From NCBI GenBank assembly GCA_030672305.1, contig DAOVGR010000040.1:1-54156 (forward strand): DNA of 54,156 nt, written 5' to 3'. Numbering within the stretch: the stretch's first letter is position 1; each line of letters starts with the position of its first letter. The notes beneath the pieces are model-generated. The model saw only the letters and a program-made list of their open reading frames with translations, did no database searches and was not told the DNA's origin. A program made the position numbers and the translations under genes. This document shows positions 7,181 through 16,710 of the stretch, piece by piece. This stretch comes from Thermoplasmatales archaeon. GTDB taxonomy: Archaea > Thermoplasmatota > E2 > DHVEG-1.

Positions 7181-8314
7181 ATGATAAAACCACATGGTGG
7201 AAAATTAGTTAATAGACACAATAAGAAAAAGAATATTGACATAGAAGGATATCCGAGATTTGAAATATCCACAAACACCTCAGAAGATATTCTCAATATC
7301 GCAAACGGAATATTTTCACCTCTTGAAGGGTTTCTATGTAAAAATGACCTTGACAGCATATTAAATGAAAAACGACTGGAAAACGATACACCCTGGACAA
7401 TTCCAATTTTACTTGATTTTGATAAAAAAGAAATAAAAGAAATTAAGGAAGGAGATAGAGTATTACTCACAAATAAAGACACCGGCGTAACATCACTTCT
7501 AAATGTAGAAGAAATCCAATCATATGAAAAAAAATCGGTTGCACAGTCTGTATATAAAACAAACGATGTAAACCATCCTGGAGTTGCAAATATATATAAT
7601 ATGAAAGAAAAACTTCTAGGTGGAAAAATTACCTTATATGAAAATAAAGAAAGAGAATATGATAAATACAATCTTACACCAAAGGAAACAAGGATTTTAT
7701 TTGGAGAAAAAGGTTGGCGAGAAATTGTTGCTTTTCAAACACGAAATCCACCACATATAGGTCATGAATATGTTCAAAAAACAGCTTTAACATTTGTAGA
7801 TGGATTATTTATAAATCCAATTATTGGTAAGAAAAAAACAGGAGATTTTACAGATGATGTTATTTTAGCTTCATATGAAACACTAATGAAACATTATTAT
7901 CTAAAAGAGCGAGCAGTAATGTCTATTCTCAGAACATCTATGAAATATGCAGGTCCAAGAGAAGCAATTCATCATGCTATTATGCGTAAAAACTTTGGTT
8001 GTACACATTTTATTGTTGGACGAGATCATGCTGGAGTTGGTAACTACTATGGTCCTTATGATGCACATGAAATATTTTCAGAATTTCCAGATATTGGAAT
8101 AATTCCTCTATTCTTCAGATCATTTTCCAGATGTACCAAATGTGATAGCGTCGTTAATGATAAGATTTGTCCACATGATCAAAAGTATCATATTAATTTT
8201 AGTGGAAAAAAAATTAGAGAAATACTAAGAAATGGACAGATTCCTTCTGAAGATATGATGAGAAAAGAAGTAGCGGAAACAATTCTAAAATTTGATAAAA
8301 CTTTTGTCGAATAA
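7181..8314 (+). CDS. sat: ATP sulfurylase (sulfate adenylyltransferase)
   Basis: This 377-residue enzyme makes adenosine 5'-phosphosulfate (APS) from ATP and sulfate. Active-site motifs QTRNPPHIGH (186-195) and GRDHAG (280-285) are intact. CTKC (318-321) and ICPH (329-332) form a zinc-binding site as in bacterial and archaeal homomeric Sat. It is the first enzyme gene of a run that continues with DHH phosphoesterase, APS kinase, sulfotransferase and transporter. No APS or PAPS reductase accompanies it, so the APS is probably made for PAPS. GAGTGAGGA upstream supplies the RBS. Confidence 0.95.
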   Translation: MIKPHGGKLVNRHNKKKNIDIEGYPRFEISTNTSEDILNIANGIFSPLEGFLCKNDLDSILNEKRLENDTPWTIPILLDFDKKEIKEIKEGDRVLLTNKDTGVTSLLNVEEIQSYEKKSVAQSVYKTNDVNHPGVANIYNMKEKLLGGKITLYENKEREYDKYNLTPKETRILFGEKGWREIVAFQTRNPPHIGHEYVQKTALTFVDGLFINPIIGKKKTGDFTDDVILASYETLMKHYYLKERAVMSILRTSMKYAGPREAIHHAIMRKNFGCTHFIVGRDHAGVGNYYGPYDAHEIFSEFPDIGIIPLFFRSFSRCTKCDSVVNDKICPHDQKYHINFSGKKIREILRNGQIPSEDMMRKEVAETILKFDKTFVE

Positions 8315-8330
8315 AACAGGTGTAAAAAAA

Positions 8331-9302
8331 ATGTTAAGTGCACTTTCTGGAAAAGGCCTTTTAATACATCATTGGGACACAGATGGGATTTGTTCAGCAA
8401 AACTATTACTTGAACATCTTTCTGGAAAAGAAATTATCAACAAGACTCCAGAACTTGGTAATTATTTTCTAACTGAAAATGAGTTGGAAGAATATTCAAA
8501 ATATGATTTTGTAATAATTACCGATATGTCTTTTCCTGAAAATAATATCCTTAAATTAGCTGAAAATGCAAAAGTAATGATATTTGATCATCATTTGGGA
8601 AAGGTAATTGAAAAAGTATATCATCACAATCCAGTAATAAAAGGAGAAAATCCTGATAAATACCCTTCCGCAAGCTGGATTGTTAATGATTTTCTTGGAA
8701 ATAAAATAAATCTGTTTGCATTGTTAGGAATAGTTGGAGATCATGAACAAAAAATCAAAAACAACAAGGATTTTTATAATAAAATCATAGATTTCTGCAA
8801 TGAAAATAACCTAAAATTTGAAGATTTGCTAAAAATGGTTTATCTAATGGATTCAAACTACAAATTAGGGGATAAAACAACAGTTGAAAAAGCTCCACAC
8901 CTGCTTCTTTCAAATGGCTCTGCAAGTGACATATTAAACAATAAGATTTGGAATGAAAACCTTTCAAAATTAAATGAAGAGATAACAAAAATATTAGAAA
9001 AACCATCAGATGAAATAAGCGGAATAATACTTAAAAAAATCAACACACCATATAATATTATTTCAACAATTACAAGAAAAATCGCATGGGAAACTGGAAA
9101 AAACACAGTTGTAGTAAACTCAGGTTTTTTTAACAATAAAGATCAAATCTATATGAGAAGTATAAAAAATGCAGAACCAATGATACAACGTGGAAAATCA
9201 CTAGGTTTTAAATGTGGAGGTAAAAAAGAAGTTCTTGGTGCAATAGTTCCAAAAAACAAAACAGATTCATTTGTCCAAGAAATAATTGAATTTTTAAGGT
9301 AA
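8331..9302 (+). CDS. DHH/RecJ-like phosphoesterase, candidate pAp phosphatase
   Basis: A 323-residue protein of the DHH phosphoesterase superfamily. Metal-binding motifs are HHWDTDG (13-19), ITDMS (64-68) and FDHH (85-88), with a GDHE segment following. A C-terminal DHHA1-like region ends with a glycine-rich KCGGKKEVLG stretch. I prefer ATG 8331 to an upstream start at 8292. CAGGTG lies eight bases before it, and the longer form would overlap sat by 23 bases. Related DHH proteins (NrnA type) dephosphorylate 3'-phosphoadenosine 5'-phosphate (pAp), the by-product of sulfotransferases. Location between sat and cysC makes that the likeliest role. A general nuclease is the alternative. Confidence 0.75.
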   Translation: MLSALSGKGLLIHHWDTDGICSAKLLLEHLSGKEIINKTPELGNYFLTENELEEYSKYDFVIITDMSFPENNILKLAENAKVMIFDHHLGKVIEKVYHHNPVIKGENPDKYPSASWIVNDFLGNKINLFALLGIVGDHEQKIKNNKDFYNKIIDFCNENNLKFEDLLKMVYLMDSNYKLGDKTTVEKAPHLLLSNGSASDILNNKIWNENLSKLNEEITKILEKPSDEISGIILKKINTPYNIISTITRKIAWETGKNTVVVNSGFFNNKDQIYMRSIKNAEPMIQRGKSLGFKCGGKKEVLGAIVPKNKTDSFVQEIIEFLR

Positions 9303-9322
9303 TTTAGATAGGTGATAAAAAA

Positions 9323-9934
9323 ATGAATAAACAAAAAGCAACAAATGTAGTATGGCATGCACATAAAGTATCAAAACAAGATAGAGAGACACTCTTAAAT
9401 CAAAAAGGAGTAATAATTTGGACGACAGGACTATCCGGAAGTGGAAAATCAACTATAGCAAATGAGATTGCATACAAATTACATACAATAGGAAAACTTA
9501 CATACGTTCTAGATGGAGACAACATCAGACATGGACTAAACAAAAACTTAGGTTTTTCACCTGAGGATAGAAACGAAAATATTAGAAGAATATCTGAAGT
9601 AGCAAAACTATTTTCAGATGCAGGAGCAATAGCAATTACAGCATTTATTTCTCCATACAAAAAATATAGAAACTTTTGTAGAGAGCTAGTTGAACCAGGT
9701 AAATTTATTGAAGTTTTTTGCAGGGCATCTCTTGATACTTGTGAAAAAAGAGATCCTAAAGGATTATACAAAAAGGCAAGAGAAGGAATTATTAAAGATT
9801 TCACAGGAATAAATGCACCTTATGAAGAACCAGAAAATCCAGAGGTAATCGTTGATACTGATAAAGAAACCATTGAAGAAAGTGTAGAAAAAGTTTTAAA
9901 TGTATTGAAAAAATTAAAAATAATTGATTCCTAA
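9323..9934 (+). CDS. cysC: APS kinase
   Basis: A 203-residue enzyme that phosphorylates APS to PAPS, the donor for sulfotransferases. The Walker A loop is GLSGSGKST (36-44). Next come DGDNIRHGLNKNLGFSPEDR, the AITAFISPYKKYR segment and ASLDTCEKRDPKGLYKKA, all hallmark CysC regions. TGINAPYEEPENP near the C-terminus is also diagnostic. GGTGAT precedes the ATG. It lies 20 bases after the DHH gene and next to a sulfotransferase, completing a PAPS supply-and-use unit. Confidence 0.95.
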   Translation: MNKQKATNVVWHAHKVSKQDRETLLNQKGVIIWTTGLSGSGKSTIANEIAYKLHTIGKLTYVLDGDNIRHGLNKNLGFSPEDRNENIRRISEVAKLFSDAGAIAITAFISPYKKYRNFCRELVEPGKFIEVFCRASLDTCEKRDPKGLYKKAREGIIKDFTGINAPYEEPENPEVIVDTDKETIEESVEKVLNVLKKLKIIDS

Positions 9935-9935
9935 A

Positions 9936-10526
9936 ATGATTCCGATGAAATTAGATGAAAATGTGAACTATATAGTATCTGGTCAAGAACGCTCAGGTAC
10001 ATCAATGCTAATGCAAATATTACACGGGGGTAGCATACCAACTGCTTTTGATGACTTACGTCCAGCAGATGATCATAACATAAAAGGATACTATGAACTA
10101 GAAGGCGGGAAGATAATAAACAAACTTATTAACAATGAATTTCCAATAAGTAAGTATAAAGGATATTTCATAAAAATCACAGCATATGGTCTTAAATTTC
10201 TCCCACCCGGAGAGTATAAAATTATTTACTCTGAAAGAAATATTGAAGAAACACTTGATTCAATCGAAAAAATGATCAGAAAAAAAGATCTTAACAGAGA
10301 AGAAACAAAAAGCAACATAATTAAGCTGAACAATTTGATAAAAAATGAAATCAAAGTAAGAACTGATATTCATGTCTTATTTGTTAACTATAACAATATA
10401 TTAGAGCGTCCAAAAGACAATATTAAAAAAATACTCAACTTTTTAAATTTACCAGAAGACAACCTACAAAAAATGATTGACACAGTTGACCTAAAAATAT
10501 ATCACAATACACGAACAAATGCATAA
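9936..10526 (+). CDS. PAPS-dependent sulfotransferase
   Basis: The start is ATG 9936, just after the cysC stop; a TTG start at 9924 would overlap cysC. The 196-residue protein carries a 5'-phosphosulfate-binding loop, VSGQERSGTSMLM (about residues 14-26). A segment IIYSERNIEETLDSI follows, in the position of the 3'-phosphate-binding region, where Arg and Ser are expected. This is a short single-domain member of the sulfotransferase superfamily. It probably transfers sulfate to a sugar or polymer; the acceptor is unknown. It is translationally linked to the transporter gene (8-base overlap). Confidence 0.75.
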   Translation: MIPMKLDENVNYIVSGQERSGTSMLMQILHGGSIPTAFDDLRPADDHNIKGYYELEGGKIINKLINNEFPISKYKGYFIKITAYGLKFLPPGEYKIIYSERNIEETLDSIEKMIRKKDLNREETKSNIIKLNNLIKNEIKVRTDIHVLFVNYNNILERPKDNIKKILNFLNLPEDNLQKMIDTVDLKIYHNTRTNA

Positions 10527-11949
10527 AAATAATATTTCTAATGGAAAATTCACAATTTCAAAATATAGTAATATTATCTTCATTATCATTGCATTTTTAA
10601 TACTTGCAATTTTTTATTTCATTCCAACTCCCGATGGTTTAACCCATAGCGGTCAAGTCATGATTGGAATTTTAATAATGGCTGCAATACTATGGATTAT
10701 TGAACCAATACCACTTGCAGTAACAGGCCTTCTAATTATGATAATCCAACCAATAATGCATGTTCTACCTCCCGATGAAGTTTTTTCGTCTTTCGGTAAT
10801 CAAGCAATTTTTTTTCTAGTAGGAGCGTTTATTATAGCTGGAGCAATTGAAAAACATGGTCTTCATAAAAGAATAGCTTTAAGATTTCTTGGTAAGTTTG
10901 AAAAAAGCCCTAGAATATTTACATTTGGCATCATGTCATCGTGTGCATTTTTATCATTTGCTATGCCTGCACATGGAGTTGCCGCATTGTTTTTACCAAT
11001 TGTTGTTTCTATCTTAATCGCTATGAAAATTACACCTAGACAAAGCAATTTTGGTAAAGTCAGTATGTTATGTGTTGCATATGGATGTTCTATTGGAAGT
11101 ATAGGTACACTTATTGGTGGTGCTCGAAATCCTTTGACCATTGGATTACTTTCAGATCTTACCCCTCCAATAAATATAACATTTTTTGATTGGATGATTT
11201 ATTCTATGCCAGTTGTATTTATCTCTTTACCATTAGTCTGGTTTATTCTGCAATTTTCATTTCCAATTGAAATAAAAGATATATCTGGAGCAAAAAAAGA
11301 AATAAAAAATCAAGTAAATAAAGCTGGAAAAATAAGTAAAAAAGAAACTATTGTTTTAATAATTTTAATAATTACAATTCTGCTTTGGATTTTCTTTTCC
11401 TCTTATCAATACCTCGGGCTTGCTGTTATTGCAATTCTCGGGAGCGTCTTTTTATTTATAACAAGAACAATTAACTGGAATGATGTTGAGAAACGTGTTC
11501 CATGGGGAATTATTTTACTGTATGGCGGAGCAATAACACTTGGAATAGGTATACAAAAAACAGGTGCAGGAACATGGATTGTAAATGCCCTATTTAATAC
11601 AGTAGGAATAAATCCATATATAGTTGTACTTGTAATAATTGTTCTAACAATTTTACTGACAAACATTATGTCAAATATTGGTGCTGTTGCTATATTACTA
11701 CCGATAGGTATTGCAGTTGCTGCCGAAATCCCTGGAATAAGTCCATTGCTGGCAGCATTGATTATTGCTCTATGTGGCGGTTTTGCCTTTATGTTAGTGA
11801 TTGCGACACCTGGAAATGCAATAACCTATTCTTCAGGTTATTTTTCGACAAAAGATCTTTTTAAAGCTGGAAGTTTAGCAAACATTGCATGTATATTGGT
11901 GATTTTTGTTGTAGCAACTACTTATTGGATGGGTTTTTTAGGTATATGA
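10519..11949 (+). CDS. DASS/SLC13-type anion transporter, probable sulfate importer
   Basis: A 476-residue membrane protein with about 11-12 hydrophobic segments. IEPIPLAVTGLLIM near residue 55 and SIGTLIGGARNPLTIG near 195 are typical DASS family (SLC13) features. ATPGNAITYSSGYF appears in the second half. Family members move dicarboxylates, phosphate or sulfate with sodium. Position in the operon, overlapping the sulfotransferase by eight bases, points to sulfate. The substrate is inferred from context only. Confidence 0.8.
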   Translation: MHKNNISNGKFTISKYSNIIFIIIAFLILAIFYFIPTPDGLTHSGQVMIGILIMAAILWIIEPIPLAVTGLLIMIIQPIMHVLPPDEVFSSFGNQAIFFLVGAFIIAGAIEKHGLHKRIALRFLGKFEKSPRIFTFGIMSSCAFLSFAMPAHGVAALFLPIVVSILIAMKITPRQSNFGKVSMLCVAYGCSIGSIGTLIGGARNPLTIGLLSDLTPPINITFFDWMIYSMPVVFISLPLVWFILQFSFPIEIKDISGAKKEIKNQVNKAGKISKKETIVLIILIITILLWIFFSSYQYLGLAVIAILGSVFLFITRTINWNDVEKRVPWGIILLYGGAITLGIGIQKTGAGTWIVNALFNTVGINPYIVVLVIIVLTILLTNIMSNIGAVAILLPIGIAVAAEIPGISPLLAALIIALCGGFAFMLVIATPGNAITYSSGYFSTKDLFKAGSLANIACILVIFVVATTYWMGFLGI

Positions 11950-11997
11950 AAGGTTTAAATTTTATGATTGTATGCTGAGTCAGGTAGAAATAGGCCT

Positions 11998-12855
11998 ATG
12001 TTTAAAAATATATTAGTTCCAATTTCATCAGAATATTATTCAAAAGGACTATTAGAAAGGACTGCATTTCTTGCTGAGAAATTTAAAAGTAGAATTAATC
12101 TAATCTATATAATAGAAGAGAAAGTTCTAAATCAAACAGGTAAACTATCCAATGGTTATAGAACTTCTGATGAAATAGCAGAAACAAAAAAGGATATTAT
12201 TAGAGAACAAAAACTTACGGCTGATAATATTATTTTTGATGACGCAAAATATTACTTTAAAAGAAAACATATTCCTTTTGAAGAGAAAATATCTGAAGGA
12301 GAATTCAGCAGTGTTATTAAAAGAGAAACTAATAAAAAAGATTATAATTTAATATTAATGGGTTTTGAAAAAGAATGCTTTTTAAATTATCGACTTTTAG
12401 ATGAATTAGATATCCCTATATGGATTCAATCCAAAGGCGAAGGTAAATCTATACTTTCAGTTTGTTCTAATTTAGCTCCTAACCAAAAAGTCCCAGAGGT
12501 AAGTATTAAACTTTCTAAGCTGCTCGGTTGGGATTTAAATATGCTTTATGTTGTAGATATTGAGGATAGTGTACAAGTAGACAAAAATGGAAAAAGATCT
12601 GACAAAAAACCTGAAAGAGACCTACTTTTTAATGGTCAAAACTTTGTAGATGATATGAAGAATAAAGGAATTAACATCAAATTAGTTAGGGGTAGTTTAG
12701 AGAAAGTAACATTAAAAGCAGCAGAAGAGATAAATCCAAATCTAATAATTGTAGGTAGAGAACAAAAGAAAAAAGGTGTCTTAGGACTGCCCATTAAACA
12801 TCTTAAAAGAAAACTTGCGGAAAAATGTAAATATTCATTATTATTTGTAAATTAA
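11998..12855 (+). CDS. Tandem universal stress (UspA) protein
   Basis: Two UspA-like alpha/beta domains are joined in one 285-residue chain. Domain 1 opens with MFKNILVPISSEYYS. Domain 2 begins near residue 145 and ends with LIIVGREQKKKGVLGLP, the usual G-x2-G-x9-G-type ATP loop region in altered form. I choose ATG 11998 (preceded by TAGG) over a TTG at 11968. UspA domains often accompany or regulate anion transporters. It lies 48 bases after the DASS gene, so it may modulate sulfate uptake. ATP binding is not certain. Confidence 0.75.
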   Translation: MFKNILVPISSEYYSKGLLERTAFLAEKFKSRINLIYIIEEKVLNQTGKLSNGYRTSDEIAETKKDIIREQKLTADNIIFDDAKYYFKRKHIPFEEKISEGEFSSVIKRETNKKDYNLILMGFEKECFLNYRLLDELDIPIWIQSKGEGKSILSVCSNLAPNQKVPEVSIKLSKLLGWDLNMLYVVDIEDSVQVDKNGKRSDKKPERDLLFNGQNFVDDMKNKGINIKLVRGSLEKVTLKAAEEINPNLIIVGREQKKKGVLGLPIKHLKRKLAEKCKYSLLFVN

Positions 12856-12859
12856 AACA

Positions 12860-13573
12860 TTAATTTAAAGGCGAAATTAAATAAAAAATATCTTTGTCTT
12901 TTTTACTTATCTCTAAAAGCTCAGATGGTGTTATAAAAATTCTTTTTTCTTTGTTTTTTAAAAAATCAATAACCTCAGTTATTAAATCAAACTGTTTTTT
13001 TGATAAATTAGCATGATGAAATTGTAAGGTATATATTCTACTATCTTTTTTCTTATTATAATCCTTTATAAATTCGTTTAATGAACTCTGCTTTAGGTTA
13101 TCTGACAAAGGAATTGTAAATAAGTCCTGTTTTGCTTTTCTCCAAGAAAACATCAATTTAAATTCATTTTTTAACAGAGGATTTATAACACTTTCATTCC
13201 AAACATTGCCTGGTGGTCCAAAACATATAGCTCTTATTTTCAAATACTTACTTTCGGCAAGCCTATATTTTCTTAAACTTAAGTTATGACTTTTCGAACT
13301 TCTATCAAATTCTACAGGCAATAATCTATTATTTTTCCAAAATTTTTTAAGTAAAAATGGTAGGTGGCCATGAGAATATCCATGACAAAAAATTTCGATT
13401 CTATCTTCATTAAGTAAGTTTAAGAATTGAATTAATTCTTGATTCTTCATATACTTCCCAATTAGTCCAATAGCTGCTTTTGCATCATTATTTAATACAA
13501 TATCTATCCATTTTTTTAAACCATGGATATCTTTTCCAACGTCGTCATCTTTGAAAATCACATATTTTTTCAA
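12860..13573 (-). CDS. NodB-fold polysaccharide deacetylase-like protein
   Basis: A 237-residue protein. FKDDDVGKD near the N-terminus and IFCHGYSHGH near residue 75 resemble the Asp and His metal-ligand motifs of the carbohydrate esterase 4/NodB fold. A later LQFHHANL (about 190-197) could supply the catalytic histidine. Probable role is removal of N- or O-acetyl groups from a glycan. The start is TTG 13573, preceded by GAGGTAA. No signal peptide is seen, so it would act in the cytoplasm. It ends four bases from the UspA gene, tail to tail, and is divergent from the amino-sugar operon. Confidence 0.65.
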   Translation of the reverse strand: MKKYVIFKDDDVGKDIHGLKKWIDIVLNNDAKAAIGLIGKYMKNQELIQFLNLLNEDRIEIFCHGYSHGHLPFLLKKFWKNNRLLPVEFDRSSKSHNLSLRKYRLAESKYLKIRAICFGPPGNVWNESVINPLLKNEFKLMFSWRKAKQDLFTIPLSDNLKQSSLNEFIKDYNKKKDSRIYTLQFHHANLSKKQFDLITEVIDFLKNKEKRIFITPSELLEISKKDKDIFYLISPLN

Positions 13574-13614
13574 TAAAATTACCTCAAATTCTTATGTATA
13601 AAGATACTAATCAT

Positions 13615-13689
13615 TTAATATTTTATGTTTCCATCGAATATTTTTTGGGTAAATATAAAATATACGAATAAAGCTTACACCTAGAAGGA
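13615..13689. promoter_or_regulatory. Divergent promoter of deacetylase and amino-sugar operon
   Basis: On the plus strand, ATATAAAATATAC (near 13652-13665) sits about 35-45 bases before the ATG at 13697, followed by an AAGGAG ribosome-binding site near 13683-13689. On the minus strand, an AT-rich box near 13615-13630 could drive the deacetylase gene. Confidence 0.5.
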
Positions 13690-13696
13690 GATTTGA

Positions 13697-14881
13697 ATGA
13701 AAGCAGTAATTTTAGCCGCTGGCGAGGGAAAAAGATTACGACCTTTTACAGAAACTATTCCAAAGGTTATGCTACCTGTTGCTAATAAACCTGTTTTGGA
13801 GTATGTTATTGATGCTGTTAAAAATAATGGAATAAATGATATAATTATTGTTGTAGGATACAAAAAAGAAGTTATAATGGAGCATTTCAAAAATTACAAA
13901 GGTGTTAAGATCACATATGTTGTTCAGGACAAACAGCTAGGAACTGGCCATGCACTATTACATGCTAAGAGTCACATAAAAGAAACTTTTATTGTTTTAT
14001 CTGGGGATAATATAATTGATAACAAAAGTATTTCAAAGTTAATAAATGAGGATTCAAAATATTCAATATTAATTAAAGAACATCCAAACCCATCAAAATA
14101 TGGTGCTGTTTTTATCGAAAAAGAAAAGCTTAGAGAAATTGTAGAAAAACCTAAAGAAGAAGTGGGAAAGTTTATCTCAACGGGTATTTACAAATTACCA
14201 AAAACAATATTTGGAATAATTGGTGAATTAGCCTCTCAAGGAATTTATGATTTATCTTCAACAATACAATCAATAGTTGACAAAGGAGAAAAAATCAATA
14301 CAATAATTGCAGACTTATGGAGGGATATTGTTTATCCGTGGGATCTAATTCATTTAAATGAAACAATGATTCAAAGAACACCTTCGTCATTAGGAGGAAC
14401 TATTGAAAAAGGAGTTACAATTAAAAATGATGTATCTATTGGTAGAGATACTACAATTTATTCTGGGTGTTACATTGTAGGACCTGTAATAATTGGTGAA
14501 GGTTGTGAAATAGGACCAAATGTATGCATCTTTCCATCAACAACTATTGGTAATAACTCTGTTGTTCAGCCCTTTAGTCAAGTTGGAAATACCGTTATTA
14601 TGAATGATGTTCACATTGGCTCAGGTTCTGTAATAAAAAATTCGGTTATCGGTAGAGGTTGTATTATTGAAAATAATTTTTCAAGTATAGATGGTTCATC
14701 AACAATTGAAATTGAAGGCGAATTTAAAAAATTAGAAAAAATTGGCGCAATGATTGGTGAGGATTGTAATATTGAAAGCAATGTAATTGTGAAACCCGGT
14801 AAAATAATAGGTAGAAGATGTAATATTACGTCGTTAAAAATAATTGGAGATAATATACCTAGTAATACAAAAGTGATGTAA
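13697..14881 (+). CDS. GlmU-like sugar-1-phosphate nucleotidylyltransferase with beta-helix tail
   Basis: A 394-residue two-domain protein. The N-terminal nucleotidyltransferase domain shows LAAGEGKRLRPFTETIPKVM, GTGHAL and LSGDNI. The C-terminal left-handed beta-helix (from about residue 235) has hexapeptide repeats such as IIGEGC and IGPNVC. The acetyltransferase signature seen in the paralog at 16711 (GAGSKVANLR) is absent. This copy probably forms a nucleotide sugar without the acetyl transfer, or acetylates something else. It heads an operon with glmS (one-base gap) and the paralog. Confidence 0.85.
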   Translation: MKAVILAAGEGKRLRPFTETIPKVMLPVANKPVLEYVIDAVKNNGINDIIIVVGYKKEVIMEHFKNYKGVKITYVVQDKQLGTGHALLHAKSHIKETFIVLSGDNIIDNKSISKLINEDSKYSILIKEHPNPSKYGAVFIEKEKLREIVEKPKEEVGKFISTGIYKLPKTIFGIIGELASQGIYDLSSTIQSIVDKGEKINTIIADLWRDIVYPWDLIHLNETMIQRTPSSLGGTIEKGVTIKNDVSIGRDTTIYSGCYIVGPVIIGEGCEIGPNVCIFPSTTIGNNSVVQPFSQVGNTVIMNDVHIGSGSVIKNSVIGRGCIIENNFSSIDGSSTIEIEGEFKKLEKIGAMIGEDCNIESNVIVKPGKIIGRRCNITSLKIIGDNIPSNTKVM

Positions 14882-14882
14882 C

Positions 14883-16697
14883 GTGTGTGGAATAATTGGC
14901 TATAACGGATTTAGAGAAGCAAACAAAGTGCTAATTGATTGTTTAAAAAGACTCGAATATAGAGGATATGATTCTGCAGGAATAGGCATAATTGGTAAAA
15001 AATTGCAGATATTCAAGGAAGTTGGAGAGATATCAAAATTAGAAAAAGAAATCCCAGTTTTTGATGGAGATATTGGTATTGGCCATACTCGATGGGCAAC
15101 ACATGGTGCAGTTACAAAAGAAAATGCTCATCCTCAACTAAGTAGCAATAAAAAAATTGCCGTAATCCATAATGGAATAATTGATAATTTTAATTTTTTA
15201 AAAGAAGATTTAGAAAAAAAGGGAGTTAAATTTAGCTCTCAAACAGATTCTGAAGTTATTGCACAATTAATTAATGAAAACTACAAAGGAAATCTTAGAG
15301 ATGCAGTTATTTCTACCATTAAACAACTAAAGGGTTCATATGCTATTGTTGTAGTTTGTAAAGAAGAGCCTGATATTCTTGTTGGTGCGAGAAAAGAAAG
15401 CCCACTTGTAATCGGAGTGGGAGATAATGAAAATTTTTTAGCTTCTGATATTTCAGCTTTACTAAAATATACTAACAGAGTTAAATATCTTGATGATGGT
15501 GAAATATGTGTTCTTTCAAAAACCTCAATTGAGGTTTTTAATGAAAACAAAAAAGAGATTACCAAAAAGGAGGATATTATAGATTGGGAATTAAAGGATG
15601 CCGAAAAATCAGGCTTTCCACATTTTATGCTAAAAGAAATTTTTGAACAACCAGATGCAATTAACCGTGTTCTTTTAGGAAGGGTGTCAGAAATTGATAG
15701 AACCATAAAATTGCATGAAAAAGTTGAAGAGTTACTGAATTATGATATTCAATCCATCCATATTATAGCATGTGGAACGTCTTATTACTCCGGACTTGTT
15801 GGTAAATATCTAATAGAACAATTAACCAATATTCCAGTATTTGTAGAGTTAGCATCTGAGTATAGATATTTTGGAACAAAAAATGAGAAATCCCTCATAA
15901 TAGGTGTAACTCAATCTGGTGAAACCGCTGATACATTAGCTGCTTTAAGAGAAGCAAAAAACGCTGGCAGTAGAACTCTTGTTATTACAAATGTTATGGG
16001 AAGTACTGCGACAAGAATCTCTGATGCGTATATATTGACTCAGTCAGGTCCTGAGATTGGCGTTGCTGCAACTAAAACATTCACCTCACAGATTCTTATT
16101 TTATTGTTGATAGCATTTAAACTAGCGGCTTTAAAAAATAAACTAGGAGCTGATGAATTATCTAAATATATATTCCGCCTGAAAGAATTACCAAGAAAGG
16201 TAAGAGAAGTACTAGATCATAGTGATAAAATATTAGATATTGCACTTCAATTAAAAAATGTAAAATCAGTATTTTTCATTGGAAGAGGTATAAACTATCC
16301 TCTCTCATTAGAAGGTGCATTAAAACTAAAGGAGATATCCTACATACATGCGGAGGGTTTTGCAGCAGGGGAACTTAAACATGGTCCTTTTGCTTTACTA
16401 ACTCAAATTACCCCGGTTATTACAATAGTTACAAGGGATAATACTTATGATAAAATGATAGCAAACATTGGTGAAGTAAAAGCAAGGGGTCCTGAGGTAA
16501 TTGCTATCGCAGATGAAAATGATACTGAAATTGAGAAACATGCTGATTTTGTTATAAGATTTCCTGGAAGTTCAAGTCCACTTTCATGCATTCCAATAAT
16601 TGTGATACTCCAACTTTTAGCATATCATGTTGCAAATCTAAGGGGATGCTCTATTGATAAACCACGTAATCTTGCGAAATCTGTTACTGTAGAATAG
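14883..16697 (+). CDS. glmS: Glucosamine-6-phosphate synthase
   Basis: This 604-residue enzyme converts fructose 6-phosphate and glutamine to glucosamine 6-phosphate, the entry to UDP-GlcNAc. Translation starts at GTG (14883), which places the nucleophile Cys2 correctly. The glutaminase domain shows GHTRWATHG and two SIS domains follow (ACGTSYYSG, TQSGETADT). The C-terminus DKPRNLAKSVTVE is the conserved sugar-binding end. It is flanked by two GlmU-like genes in one operon, giving a complete route to UDP-GlcNAc if a phosphoglucosamine mutase is supplied elsewhere. It is full length with no missing motifs. Confidence 0.96.
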   Translation: MCGIIGYNGFREANKVLIDCLKRLEYRGYDSAGIGIIGKKLQIFKEVGEISKLEKEIPVFDGDIGIGHTRWATHGAVTKENAHPQLSSNKKIAVIHNGIIDNFNFLKEDLEKKGVKFSSQTDSEVIAQLINENYKGNLRDAVISTIKQLKGSYAIVVVCKEEPDILVGARKESPLVIGVGDNENFLASDISALLKYTNRVKYLDDGEICVLSKTSIEVFNENKKEITKKEDIIDWELKDAEKSGFPHFMLKEIFEQPDAINRVLLGRVSEIDRTIKLHEKVEELLNYDIQSIHIIACGTSYYSGLVGKYLIEQLTNIPVFVELASEYRYFGTKNEKSLIIGVTQSGETADTLAALREAKNAGSRTLVITNVMGSTATRISDAYILTQSGPEIGVAATKTFTSQILILLLIAFKLAALKNKLGADELSKYIFRLKELPRKVREVLDHSDKILDIALQLKNVKSVFFIGRGINYPLSLEGALKLKEISYIHAEGFAAGELKHGPFALLTQITPVITIVTRDNTYDKMIANIGEVKARGPEVIAIADENDTEIEKHADFVIRFPGSSSPLSCIPIIVILQLLAYHVANLRGCSIDKPRNLAKSVTVE

Positions 16698-16710
16698 AGG
16701 TATTTAGAAA

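Noticed and set aside
7162-7671. 169-codon minus-strand frame opposite sat
   Set aside because: Sat motifs and operon layout support the plus strand; the opposite frame is Phe/Ser-rich and has no domain.
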